48,931 nucleotides of DNA, from the IMG/VR virus record IMGVR_UViG_3300036830_000143, positions 1 to 48,931 of that record. One strand, given 5' to 3'. The stretch's first letter is position 1; each line of letters starts with the position of its first letter. The notes beneath the pieces were generated by a model. The model saw nothing but the letters and a program-made list of their open reading frames with translations. It did no database searches and was not told the origin of the DNA. Positions 31,681 through 39,990 of this stretch are shown here, in pieces. The stretch comes from a virus. The translations under genes and the position numbers were made by a program.

Positions 31681-33527
31681 GCCCGGTTGATACCAGCAAG
31701 CGCGCAGAAATCATCTCGCAGATCGAGAGTGAGTACGAGGGATCTGTTCTTCGTGGGGACGAGTTGCACAACCCAGCTCGAATTCCCTTTGAAAATCTGG
31801 AGTTGAACCACCTGACCGGAGGTGGCATCCCGATTGGTCGATGGACCAGGATGTATGGAGGGTGGTGTCTGGCACCTGGAACCTATGTGCTGAAGAGAGA
31901 TTTCTCCTGGGTGCCTGTTGGCGATATTCGCGAGGGAGACGAACTCATTGGCTTTGAGGAGTTTGCTGCTAATCCCGGTCCAGGCAAGCAACGTGTTTTT
32001 GAACCATCGATAGTTGAAGCTAACCCAATGAAAAAGCTGCCGACTCGGCGGATTGTCAACGATAAAGGGGTCGAAACTTGGGCCAGCAACGATCATCTCT
32101 GGCTGTGCAGCAACAAGCACAACGGAGCGACCGAATGGAAACGGAGCGTTGATCTGGTTCCTGGCGACAAGATTCTCTGGTTCGGCAACCCTTGGTTTGA
32201 TTATCCACCCAAGCCAGATATTTGTGGCTATCTTGCTGGTCTTTTCGATGGCGAGGGGTGGGTGGATAGATCGCGAGCAGCCTTTGCTCAGCTGGACGGA
32301 CCCGTGTTCCGTCAAGGAATTGACTATCTAGAGCAACTTGGATTCAAAGTAGCGATTGGGGACGAGCATCCTTCGGTCAAAGCCACGAAGTACGGGCGTC
32401 CAGTCAAACGAGCAAGAATTGGCGGGACGGTCAGTGAGATGATGCGCTTTCTCGATTTGATCCCTTCTCTTCGGATGCGCGAGAACGCTGGCGATTGGTG
32501 GATCGGGAAAGGGATCGTTTCGAAGGGTCGCCATTCCGAGCCAGGATCTTGCTATGCGACTGTGGTGGTCAACGAGGATCGCGGAGAAGAGAATCTTTGT
32601 TGTATCCAGACCTCTAGTAAAACTTTGATCGCCAATGGGATGTATTCGCACAACTCCTCCACCAAGACGCGAACTTGTTACGCGATCATCGCCGAGGCTC
32701 AGCGCATGGGAATGGACTGCGTCTACTACAACGTCGAGAAGCAGTTTGACGATGATGCTGCTTCTCGTGCTGGCATTCTTACCGAGGATCTAACTGTCAT
32801 TGAAGGGACTCAGATAGAGGCCATTGGCGAGAAGATGGAGGCCCTGCTAGGAGTTGCTCACCTTCATGTCGTCGACTCTTGTTCCGGAGCAGTTTCCATG
32901 GCTGAGCTGGCAGCCGAGGTGACCGACAACTTTGTTGGCATCAAGGCCCGGACCTGGGGCAAAGTGCTGGCTCGGGCTCATGAGCGCATGGACCCCAAAG
33001 AGAACACCTGCATCCTCATCGACCAGATGCGAATGACTTTCGGTGGGAAAATGAGGCAGGCCACCGAAGAGCCACCTGGTGGTCGATACATGAACTTTCT
33101 CTCCAGCCTCAATCTCAATTTCAAAAAAGGCAAATGGATCTACTACGACAAATATGGGGAGTTGTCGGAGAAAGGCAAATCAGCAAAGACTCTGAGCGGA
33201 AGCGACGAGCCCGAGGGACGTGTGATCAAGGTTCGCAACGAGAAGAGCAGGATTGGCCGCCCGGATCAGTCAGCTAGCCTCTACTTCGATCTCAATCGCT
33301 ACGACTTTGATGTCGAGTGGGAATACGTCAAGGCGCTCAAATACCTTGGCTGGGCGAAGCAGAGCGGGTCATGGTGGGAGGTCTCTACTGACGCTGCTGA
33401 AGAGAAGGTGCAGGGGGATCATGGACTGCGTGAGCTGCTTGCCGAGTATCCGGAAATCATGGAGGAGTGCCTAGATGCCGTGATGAAGCTGAACAAGATT
33501 CCTGATGATGAAGATATAGAGGAGTAG
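31677..33527 (+). CDS. recA: RecA-like recombinase interrupted by an intein
   Basis: Strand-exchange ATPase for recombination-dependent replication. The first 63 residues (LTGGGIPIGRWTRMYGGW) lead to the P-loop, which is split by the intein; after splicing it reads GGWSSTKTRTC. Later motifs: DCVYYNVEKQFDDD, LHVVDSCSGA (Walker B) and TCILIDQMRMTFGG with loop-2 region. Exteins total about 353 residues, normal for phage RecA. ATG 31677 overlaps the preceding endonuclease stop. A longer start at 31662 lies inside that gene. Confidence 0.9.
   Translation: MSPVDTSKRAEIISQIESEYEGSVLRGDELHNPARIPFENLELNHLTGGGIPIGRWTRMYGGWCLAPGTYVLKRDFSWVPVGDIREGDELIGFEEFAANPGPGKQRVFEPSIVEANPMKKLPTRRIVNDKGVETWASNDHLWLCSNKHNGATEWKRSVDLVPGDKILWFGNPWFDYPPKPDICGYLAGLFDGEGWVDRSRAAFAQLDGPVFRQGIDYLEQLGFKVAIGDEHPSVKATKYGRPVKRARIGGTVSEMMRFLDLIPSLRMRENAGDWWIGKGIVSKGRHSEPGSCYATVVVNEDRGEENLCCIQTSSKTLIANGMYSHNSSTKTRTCYAIIAEAQRMGMDCVYYNVEKQFDDDAASRAGILTEDLTVIEGTQIEAIGEKMEALLGVAHLHVVDSCSGAVSMAELAAEVTDNFVGIKARTWGKVLARAHERMDPKENTCILIDQMRMTFGGKMRQATEEPPGGRYMNFLSSLNLNFKKGKWIYYDKYGELSEKGKSAKTLSGSDEPEGRVIKVRNEKSRIGRPDQSASLYFDLNRYDFDVEWEYVKALKYLGWAKQSGSWWEVSTDAAEEKVQGDHGLRELLAEYPEIMEECLDAVMKLNKIPDDEDIEE
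31866..32654 (+). mobile_element. intein with LAGLIDADG endonuclease in the RecA P-loop
   Basis: 263 codons between GGW and SSTKTRT. Cys1 (CLAPGTYVLKRDFSW), an unusual block B region with WASNDHLWL, an endonuclease motif YLAGLFDGEGWVD, a C-terminal LIANGMYSHN and Ser as +1. Splice residues look intact. The insertion lies inside Walker A, the most conserved part of the gene. Confidence 0.88.
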
Positions 33528-33530
33528 TCA

Positions 33531-33890
33531 ATGCCAGATATTTGCAAGAAATGCGGCTATCCAAGGGATATTTCTCGGGATGAGAAGACTGGGAAGCGGC
33601 GACGCCGGCAGGACCATGTCTGTCCTACGGTTGTGATTCAGCGTAAGAAGAAGGACGATGCAATCCAGTCCTTTCCAACTAAAACCGTCCATGAAAATCG
33701 AGTTTCTAAGGGCGGTGACTTGCACGATCTGGTAACTGGGGATGATGCCCCTTGGTCGGTTGTCTTTCGCAACCGCCAGAAAATCGAGAAGAAAATTGAG
33801 GATCGCAAAGCTAAGAGCAAGGCGAAGAAAGCCAAGAAGAAAACGCTGGTTGCTCCAAGCGGCGAGCCACTCACTCCCCCGAAAGGATGA
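33531..33890 (+). CDS. zinc-ribbon basic protein
   Basis: A 119-residue protein with CKKCGYPRD and HVCPTV, plus a Lys-rich segment (DRKAKSKAKKAKKKT). It starts at GGAGTAGTCAATG after RecA and is four bases before the next gene. Nucleic-acid binding is likely from composition; no family recognised. Confidence 0.6.
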   Translation: MPDICKKCGYPRDISRDEKTGKRRRRQDHVCPTVVIQRKKKDDAIQSFPTKTVHENRVSKGGDLHDLVTGDDAPWSVVFRNRQKIEKKIEDRKAKSKAKKAKKKTLVAPSGEPLTPPKG

Positions 33891-33893
33891 CCA

Positions 33894-34223
33894 ATGACTC
33901 CACCTGAGCAGAAAGACGACGATCGCCTGACTGAGGATGATCGCTTCCGCAATTCCAAGACTTCGACGATCAATCCGATGCATGCTGTCATGCGATGCGT
34001 CTCTGAGTTCGGAGGTGCCGTCGTGGATAACAGCAAGATCGTTAAGGCATTCTTCGATGCGGGCTCCAGTCGTGTCTGGGATGCAGACGAGTTGAACGAA
34101 GCGTTGGCTGAAGGGGTAGAGAAAGGTTTCCTCGACAAGATCGAGAGAGTCGGCTATCGGCTCACTGAAACTGGCCGCAACGAGATTGGACCAATGCTGG
34201 AAATGGAGTTGAAGTATGTCTAG
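33894..34223 (+). CDS. hypothetical protein, winged-helix-like
   Basis: A 109-residue protein. The middle (MHAVMRCVSEFGGAVVD to AFFDAGSSRVWDADEL and GVEKGFLDKIERVGYRLT) has the helix-helix-hairpin order of a small winged-helix domain, with GYRLTETG as a possible wing. Role unknown. It is the last gene of the recA group; a 187-base non-coding gap follows. Confidence 0.55.
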   Translation: MTPPEQKDDDRLTEDDRFRNSKTSTINPMHAVMRCVSEFGGAVVDNSKIVKAFFDAGSSRVWDADELNEALAEGVEKGFLDKIERVGYRLTETGRNEIGPMLEMELKYV

Positions 34224-34410
34224 AGAATCTAACCATCTGGGATGATAAGATCCCAGCGTTCCTTCGCTTGCCGCTAGTGCTTGAGGCGAAAAGCCTCTCG
34301 CATGATGACCGTGGACAGAGAGAGGGAGGGGGATCACCTCCAGCAAGCGGGAGGCCCCATCCCCCTCGACCGCCCAAGCAGCACGGACATGTAAAGAAAG
34401 TAGTCAATTT
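34224..34410 (+). other. non-coding gap with three hairpins
   Basis: Hairpins: CTGGGAT/ATCCCAG at 34237-34256, overlapping the promoter box; GAGGC/GCCTC near 34279-34293; and GAGGGGGAT/ATCCCCCTC at 34326-34367 with an inner CCTCC/GGAGG. The last could work as a terminator without T-run or as an RNA switch before the nuclease gene. A GTG frame near 34273 crosses the gap (Pro/Gly-rich, ends VVNLWV) but is unconvincing. Confidence 0.5.
34246..34255 (+). promoter_or_regulatory. TAAGATCCCA promoter box in the 34.2 kb gap
   Basis: ATGATAAGATCCCAGC: extended -10 TGATAAGAT, with the same flank as the minus-strand copy at 14856-14865. It would give an RNA starting about 150 bases before the nuclease gene. 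The box is half of a 7-bp hairpin (CTGGGAT/ATCCCAG), so it could also be a protein-binding palindrome. Confidence 0.5.
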
Positions 34411-35454
34411 ATGGGTTTGACTCGCCGAGAAATGTATAGCCAGCTCCAGATGCTTCGATTGCTGGAGCCTCTGATCGAGAACGCACTTATCGATCGCGAG
34501 CTTCAGACCTGGCGTGGCGATCTCAACCCAGATGATGAACCTCACGGGCGACTTTGGCACACCAGCTTCCATGCTTCTTCGTTCCCTGGTGATGAGAAGG
34601 GTTGTTCGCGTCAGGCGCTCTACACGATGATGAACATTCCCAGCGAGAAGCCGTTCTCGCCGAAGTCGCGTCTGATGATGGAGATGGGCTCTACGATCGA
34701 GAATGAGATCGTCTGGGGATTTCACACCTACGGCATCTTGCTGAGCCCACCTCCTTCTTCCCCGATCCAGCTCGGCTTCGTCGATCCGCTTTGTTGGTTG
34801 ACCGGCAACTGCGATGCAGTGATTGAGCATCCTCGTCTAAAGCGACCGCATGTTATTGAGTGCAAAATGAAGTACGAAAAAGACCTCAAGAAAATGCGGC
34901 TGGGGCTTCAGGGTCCAGATCCCAAGCACGTCATCCAGCTGAAGACTTATATCGCTTTCCTCAATCTCCTCTCCAAGCATTTCTGGCCAGACCTTCCTGA
35001 GCTTCGCGATGGCTCGATCTATTACATCTCGCGCGATAATCCGCGCGTCACTGCTGAGTTCTTCATTGAGCTGGATGAAGAGTTCCGCGAATCTGGGCGT
35101 GAGCGTCTTGTTCAGTGGAAAGACTGGTTCGAGAAGGACATCCTTCCAAGCCAGCTTGCGGGTGTAGTAGACAAAGACAAGAATGCCAAGGGACAGCTCG
35201 TTAATTCAAAACGCCATCCCCTTGGCAAGCATTGGAAATGGGGAGATCTTCCATGTAAGTGGTGCGACTATGGACAGATTTGCCGACAGGACTTCAAAAA
35301 CGACGTAGTCAATCTGTCGGAATCATATGCACTGGGACACGCCAAAGAGATTAAGGGCGTATATGACTACGACGATGTACGGGAAGCGGTCTTCGCTGCC
35401 TGGGAAGAAGTGGGCGACGACATTCAGCCCGCCGAAGAAGTTGTCCACTCTTAA
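34411..35454 (+). CDS. Cas4/RecB-like PD-(D/E)XK exonuclease
   Basis: Likely a recombination exonuclease. An N-terminal Cys (GCSRQALYTMM) and a C-terminal cluster CKWCDYGQIC suggest an iron-sulphur site as in Cas4/AddB. The nuclease core is WLTGNCDAVIE, then HVIECKMKYEKD (about residue 148) and IQLKTYIAF. The length of 347 residues is compatible. GAAAGTAGTCAATTTATG sets the start; the ATG is three bases further from the word than usual. Confidence 0.8.
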   Translation: MGLTRREMYSQLQMLRLLEPLIENALIDRELQTWRGDLNPDDEPHGRLWHTSFHASSFPGDEKGCSRQALYTMMNIPSEKPFSPKSRLMMEMGSTIENEIVWGFHTYGILLSPPPSSPIQLGFVDPLCWLTGNCDAVIEHPRLKRPHVIECKMKYEKDLKKMRLGLQGPDPKHVIQLKTYIAFLNLLSKHFWPDLPELRDGSIYYISRDNPRVTAEFFIELDEEFRESGRERLVQWKDWFEKDILPSQLAGVVDKDKNAKGQLVNSKRHPLGKHWKWGDLPCKWCDYGQICRQDFKNDVVNLSESYALGHAKEIKGVYDYDDVREAVFAAWEEVGDDIQPAEEVVHS

Positions 35455-35476
35455 CCGCCCGAAAGGAAAGTAGTCA

Positions 35477-35674
35477 ATGGATATTGATATTCATGATATT
35501 GGAGTAGTTCCAAGTCGTATTGAAGAAATGGAACGAGAGCAGATTCTCGATTCTCTCATGAGCATTCTTAATGGTCTATTGCCCGAACAGGCGGTTAAGG
35601 TGGTTGCTCATGATCCCAAAAAGCAGGAAGATGGCAGGCATTTTACTGTCTCTAGGCTTCTTAAAGAGGAGTAG
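35477..35674 (+). CDS. hypothetical protein, 65 residues
   Basis: Starts at GGAAAGTAGTCAATG and ends in GGAGTAGTCAATG. The product (MDIDIHDIGVVPSRIEEM then ILDSLMSILNGLLPEQA) is acidic with one helix. No domain recognised. Both junctions carry the phage word, which supports it as a real gene. Confidence 0.6.
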   Translation: MDIDIHDIGVVPSRIEEMEREQILDSLMSILNGLLPEQAVKVVAHDPKKQEDGRHFTVSRLLKEE

Positions 35675-35677
35675 TCA

Positions 35678-36166
35678 ATGTTGAAAAATCAATTGACTAC
35701 GAAGAGAAAAAGATGTTCACGGTGTCGTAAATCTAGAAGCCGCTCTAATTTTCATCGCAATCGTTCTTCCTCTGATGGTCTCTATTGCTATTGCAAACCA
35801 TGTACTGGAGAGATACAGAAAAATCGATACGACCGGGAACTGGAGGAGGATCTGGAGAAGGTTCGCGGGCGTCAAAGAGATTCTCATAAACGCAATTATC
35901 CACGACACAAATTTACGTCGAAGTTGAAGAAGTACAGGATCACCAAAGAGCAATACGACGAGTTGCTCGATAGGTTTGATGGCTGCTGTTGGTCTTGCGG
36001 ACACCAGCCTAAAAATAGAGATCTTTGTATTGACCACGACCATCAAACTGGCAAAGTTCGCGGCTTGCTTTGCAATCACTGCAATCGAGCGTTGGGGTTG
36101 CTTGGGGATTCAGCCGAGAAGCTCGAATTGCTGCTCACCTATATCAAGAAGAAAGCGATCAAATGA
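35678..36166 (+). CDS. recombination endonuclease VII-like protein
   Basis: A 162-residue His-Me-type nuclease. N-terminal CSRCRKSRSRS with CKPC, then CCWSCGHQP, CIDHDHQTGKVRGLLCNHCN (about residues 119-138) and RALGLLGDSAEKLELLL, the standard endonuclease VII pattern. It may resolve branched DNA before packaging or be a mobile nuclease of the same fold. It starts at GGAGTAGTCAATG and overlaps the next gene by ATGA. Confidence 0.88.
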   Translation: MLKNQLTTKRKRCSRCRKSRSRSNFHRNRSSSDGLYCYCKPCTGEIQKNRYDRELEEDLEKVRGRQRDSHKRNYPRHKFTSKLKKYRITKEQYDELLDRFDGCCWSCGHQPKNRDLCIDHDHQTGKVRGLLCNHCNRALGLLGDSAEKLELLLTYIKKKAIK

Positions 36167-38115
36167 CTACTGAACTTTCAATTCGCAAAGCACGTTCGAT
36201 CCTCAAGGAGGCGAAGAAGGATCACGGTGACGATTACCCGCCTGTCTTCGAGGGAGATATTCCTGATGATGAGGACAAGATGGTCGCCGAGGCTGTTGAG
36301 TTGGTTGAGATGTCAGAACAGGCTAAGGACAATGATCAGGACCATCCTGCGATCGACAAGATCCTTTTCCTAGCAGAGGTAGACGGCGACAGCAAGTCGA
36401 ACACCGAGGCCACCGGGGAGCCGATTGACGGCTATTACGACATGAAAGCCGGCGCGATCATTCGACAGCTTCCTGAGTTGGATGACGACGAGTTAAGTCA
36501 GGTTTTTGAGTATGAGCGAGAGAATAAAAATCGCGAACCCATCATCGAGTCCCTGGAGGAAATCGCTGAGGAACGCGGAATTGAGACCGGAGACGGTGAG
36601 GAGGAAAGCGTGGACAAGAACTACAAACCTTGGGGTAAATATGACGAGGAGAAACCGCCTCGCATCATCACCCAGATAACGGGGATGCAGACGGATGATC
36701 CACAGTTCTTCCAGAACATCCTCGATTACGAGGAAGCCAACAAGGACCGTGCTTCGATCAAGGAGATCCTCAAGGAAAAGATTGAGGAACTTAGCGCAGA
36801 ATCTGATGACGCTCAGCAGGAGGAGAGCGGAACTGAGGAGAGTGGCGAATATCTCTCTCGTCAGGACATCGAGGACATGAACATGGAGGAGCTGGTCGAG
36901 TGTGTTGAGTACAACGAGCTTGACCCTGACGAGATCATCGGTGAGCGCGAGCTTGCAGCTGCCCGTGTCCGTGTCGCCTCAGCTCTGGAGTTGGAGTGGG
37001 ATGACGAGGATGGTGAGACTTCAGATAGCGATGAGAATTCTGAGGAGCCCGAGGATGAAGCTGAACCAGGAGTTGAAGGTATCGACTGGGAAACTCTCGA
37101 ACAGCTGGAGATGAGCGAACTCAAGGATCTGATCAAGGAGAAGGATCTGGGATTCCGCGCCGGCACCAAAACTGATCTCAACAAACTCCGCGAGAAGATC
37201 GCTGAGGCTATGGGTATTCAGAAACCAGCCGAGACGCCGTGGCGTGGATACGACAAACGTGATCCCGAGCAGATCATCAAGAAACTGCCGAAGCTAGATG
37301 ATGAGGATCTCGGGGCAGTCTTCGCTTACGAGGAAGAGAACGATAATCGTTCAGAGATCATGGACGCTCTTAATGAGATCGCCGAGGAAAGGGGATTGAC
37401 CACCAGTGGCAAAGAGGAGACCGACTCAGAGCAGGAAGAAGACGGGGACCAGGACGAAGGGGACGCCGGCTCCGATGCCTCCTCTGACTCAGGGGGAGAA
37501 GCTAAAAAATCGCGCCGTAAAGGGAGCGGAAATGAAGCCAAAGAGGTTGAGGAAGCTGGGAGAGAGCCGGACCATGACAAGCTGATTTCGCATGTCACGG
37601 ATAGGGTCGAGAAGGAACACTTCGCGATTCCTGCTCCGCTTCCGGAGAATATCACGACTCTGCCCTTTGATCTCACCGAGCTAAGCGAGCGTGAAGTGCG
37701 ACAGCACTACAGCGCTTTCCTTAGCTACTTCGGTCGAGCTGCATATGTGGCGAAGATCGAGAAACAGCTCGCGATCGCTTGCAAGAACGTTGCCGACGAT
37801 GCTTATGACGATGCTCTTGCTGCTCTCGACAAGATCGATCCAGAGACCGAGAAAGACAAGTCAGCTACGCAGCTCAAATCAGAAGCTGAGCGGCATCCGA
37901 AGGTTCGACGTTGGCGCAAGCGCGAACGTGAGCACAACGCTCTCAAAGAATCAATGCGCGCTGATTGTGAGATCTACAAACAGAATCTGGACTCTCTCAG
38001 CCGCGAGTGGACCATGCGAACGGAGGAGATCGATCACTCTGGTGGACTCGGACCGCGTGGCAAAGCTGGTAAAAAGCCGCCAAAAAATCCAGGAAATAGG
38101 AGAGGTAGTCAATAA
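36163..38115 (+). CDS. acidic repeat protein, 650 residues
   Basis: Very acidic (Asp/Glu linkers of EDGDQDEGDAG type). It holds three copies of a module of about 50 residues: Y-x-x-K/R-x-P-x-x-II-x-x-L...L-x-DE/DP...F-x-YE-x-x-N-x-x-R/A-x-x-I...L-x-x-x-AEERG, at about residues 90-141, 158-212 and 360-412. Between copies 2 and 3 are two helical segments (SRQDIEDMNMEELVECVEY; WETLEQLEMSELKDLIKEK) like SAP/Rho-N type units. The C-terminus is a basic helical domain. Similar helical units occur in actinobacterial granule/regulatory proteins. Function unknown; scaffold-like or nucleic-acid chaperone are guesses. The ATG at 36163 overlaps the previous stop. Confidence 0.75.
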   Translation: MTTELSIRKARSILKEAKKDHGDDYPPVFEGDIPDDEDKMVAEAVELVEMSEQAKDNDQDHPAIDKILFLAEVDGDSKSNTEATGEPIDGYYDMKAGAIIRQLPELDDDELSQVFEYERENKNREPIIESLEEIAEERGIETGDGEEESVDKNYKPWGKYDEEKPPRIITQITGMQTDDPQFFQNILDYEEANKDRASIKEILKEKIEELSAESDDAQQEESGTEESGEYLSRQDIEDMNMEELVECVEYNELDPDEIIGERELAAARVRVASALELEWDDEDGETSDSDENSEEPEDEAEPGVEGIDWETLEQLEMSELKDLIKEKDLGFRAGTKTDLNKLREKIAEAMGIQKPAETPWRGYDKRDPEQIIKKLPKLDDEDLGAVFAYEEENDNRSEIMDALNEIAEERGLTTSGKEETDSEQEEDGDQDEGDAGSDASSDSGGEAKKSRRKGSGNEAKEVEEAGREPDHDKLISHVTDRVEKEHFAIPAPLPENITTLPFDLTELSEREVRQHYSAFLSYFGRAAYVAKIEKQLAIACKNVADDAYDDALAALDKIDPETEKDKSATQLKSEAERHPKVRRWRKREREHNALKESMRADCEIYKQNLDSLSREWTMRTEEIDHSGGLGPRGKAGKKPPKNPGNRRGSQ

Positions 38116-38321
38116 TGGCTAACGCAACCGGAGCGCCACGGTATGAGATTCGTGAGAGCGAGGTGGGGATCTTGAAAGGTCCCTACTTCGTGCTCATCGA
38201 CAGTAGAGGTACTGAGGTGTTCACGTCGAACGTTTTCGCAGCTCCTGATAACGAAGGATTCTGCGAAGACGGAGCTGAGCGCGAATTGAAGAAATGGGTT
38301 GAGAAAGGAAAGATCTCGTGA
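38115..38321 (+). CDS. hypothetical protein, 68 residues
   Basis: Product MANATGAPRYEIRESEVG then YFVLIDSRGTEVFTSNVF; probably a small beta domain. It overlaps the previous stop (TAATG) and the next start (GTGA), and lies three bases after AGGTAGTCAATA. Function unknown. Confidence 0.6.
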   Translation: MANATGAPRYEIRESEVGILKGPYFVLIDSRGTEVFTSNVFAAPDNEGFCEDGAERELKKWVEKGKIS

Positions 38322-38503
38322 GTGAGAACGGTAATGAATTCGGCAACGGCCCTCCCTCCCCTGGTCAGCCAACGACTTGGGGAGAACGCATCGGCAAACT
38401 TTGCGCTCTGATCATTGTGTTGATGATCTTTGCTGCCATTGCTGGCTTCGCTTCAGATCTGATTGTGTGGGCCTGGACGCTCGGGCGCGGCATCATTCAT
38501 TAA
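38318..38503 (+). CDS. small membrane protein
   Basis: A GTG start overlapping the previous TGA. The 61 residues have a Gly/Pro/Asn-rich head, then one long span (IGKLCALIIVLMIFAAIAGF, continuing hydrophobic to AWTL). A membrane-located accessory or a second holin; nothing decides. Confidence 0.55.
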   Translation: MSENGNEFGNGPPSPGQPTTWGERIGKLCALIIVLMIFAAIAGFASDLIVWAWTLGRGIIH

Positions 38504-38525
38504 TAATTTCAAGGAGGAGTAGCCA

Positions 38526-39485
38526 ATGCTTTATACCGCTCGCGTCCTGTCTGATTGTCGAACGTCTTCAGCTATTGGAAATCGACGAGTCACTACGATC
38601 GAAGTCACCTTTCCTCGTTTCATTTTGGCCGAGGTCAACACTCATCGCGTGCTGAGTCGAAACAGCGCATCTAGTCGGGCAATACCGACCGAGAAGTTGA
38701 TCACCAACGTCAAACAGAGCCCGTTCGTTCCATTGAAATTCAACAAGCGTGTCAAAGGCATGGGTGTCGGCGATGAGTTGAACAAGGATGCCTCAAAAGC
38801 TTCTCTAGACGCTTGGCTTTGGGCTCGTGATCAGGCAGTCAAAGCTGCTGAAATACTTGTTGAGCAGGACGTAGACAAGAGTCGAGCGAATCGACTACTA
38901 GAGCCGTTCATGGAACATACGGCGATCATCACTGGCATGGAGTGGGACAACTTTTTTGCGCTGCGCTACCACAAGCATGCTCAGCCCGAGTTCGAGTTGA
39001 CTGCCAGGGTCATGCTCAAAGCGATGCTCGAATCAGATCCTCGCGAGTTGGAGCCAGGAGGGTGGTCAATGCCAATGGTAGACCCAGAGGAGTTGCACAA
39101 GACCGCCATTTTTGGAGACACCGACTGGATGGGTGAAGTGTGGCCAGGGCAGGACACCTGGGATTTGATTTGGCCACTCATTTCCGCCAGCCGTTGCGCG
39201 CGAGTCAGCTACGACACTCACGAGAATTTCGAGGAGGTAGCTAGATCAGTGGAACGAGCCGGCATGCTCGTAGGCAATGGCCATCTATCTCCATTCGAGC
39301 ATGTGGTCAAAGCACCAACTGCATCCGAGCTGCTTGATCTACAGCGCCTTGGCGGCAATCTCCCTGGCTTCGTCCAGCTCCGTAAGATCATCCCCTATGA
39401 CTGGAATCGCGTCGGTCATTTGGAGGGGCGGATGAGCTGGGAAGAGATGGAGATTCCCGAGATCCCGGAGCTGGTCGCGGCTTAG
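38526..39485 (+). CDS. thyX: flavin-dependent thymidylate synthase
   Basis: Makes dTMP from dUMP with FAD. The signature THRVLSRNSASSR (about residues 39-51) is a variant of RHRxxSxNxxSxR with Thr replacing the first Arg. Also present: FALRYHKHAQPEFE and GHLSPFEHV. The length of 319 residues is long for ThyX (often 220-260). It starts at AGGAGGAGTAGCCAATG, the phage word with one change. With the dNMP kinase it supplies DNA precursors. Confidence 0.85.
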   Translation: MLYTARVLSDCRTSSAIGNRRVTTIEVTFPRFILAEVNTHRVLSRNSASSRAIPTEKLITNVKQSPFVPLKFNKRVKGMGVGDELNKDASKASLDAWLWARDQAVKAAEILVEQDVDKSRANRLLEPFMEHTAIITGMEWDNFFALRYHKHAQPEFELTARVMLKAMLESDPRELEPGGWSMPMVDPEELHKTAIFGDTDWMGEVWPGQDTWDLIWPLISASRCARVSYDTHENFEEVARSVERAGMLVGNGHLSPFEHVVKAPTASELLDLQRLGGNLPGFVQLRKIIPYDWNRVGHLEGRMSWEEMEIPEIPELVAA

Positions 39486-39504
39486 AGACCCGAGGTCTTC
39501 GCTC

Positions 39505-39990
39505 ATGAAGGTCTTGGGAATTGACCCGTCAAGTTCAATCAGTTCTCTTGCTCTGGTCGAGGGCAAGGATCTGCTCAAGACCTGGCTGTGGCAGAAGGAC
39601 AAATCCAAATCTGATGCCCAGAACCTGTTCAACTACTACGAGTGGGCAAAGAAGGTAGTCAATAATCCGTTTGGGGGAGTTATTGCCCCGATGGCATGCG
39701 TCGAGTTCTTGAGGGTAACCAGGAACGCTGAAGCATCTCGAAAGATCAGTCATTACCAGGCTGCCTCGGTGATCGCTTGCAAAGAGTCAGGCATTGTGAT
39801 CATCGAGGCAGCAGCGACCTCCGCGAGGAAAGAGGCGCTGGGGAAGGGGAATCTCTCGAAGGAGGAGGTTCATGCGCTGGTGAAAGCTAAATATCCCAAC
39901 TTCAAGTTCAAGGCCAGCAATCGAGGAGGCATGGATGAAACGGATGCCACCGTCCTCGGTCTAGCAGGGCCTGGACTTGCTGAGCGCTAG
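39505..39990 (+). CDS. RuvC-like Holliday junction resolvase
   Basis: A 161-residue RNase H-fold nuclease. GIDPSSSISSLALV gives the first Asp (residue 7), ACVEFLR the Glu (about 67), and DETDATVLGLAG the last Asp pair (about 144-147), the arrangement of phage RuvC. It would trim junctions before packaging; terminase follows two genes on. The stop overlaps the next GTG. Confidence 0.85.
   Translation: MKVLGIDPSSSISSLALVEGKDLLKTWLWQKDKSKSDAQNLFNYYEWAKKVVNNPFGGVIAPMACVEFLRVTRNAEASRKISHYQAASVIACKESGIVIIEAAATSARKEALGKGNLSKEEVHALVKAKYPNFKFKASNRGGMDETDATVLGLAGPGLAER

Noticed and set aside
34273-34419. GTG-started ORF across the 34.2 kb gap
   Set aside because: Pro/Gly-rich low-complexity product and strong inverted repeats indicate non-coding DNA.
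36861-37676. Long Ser-rich minus-strand frames opposite the acidic repeat protein
   Set aside because: Antisense of Asp/Glu-rich codons gives Ser-rich open frames; no start signals and no promoter box.
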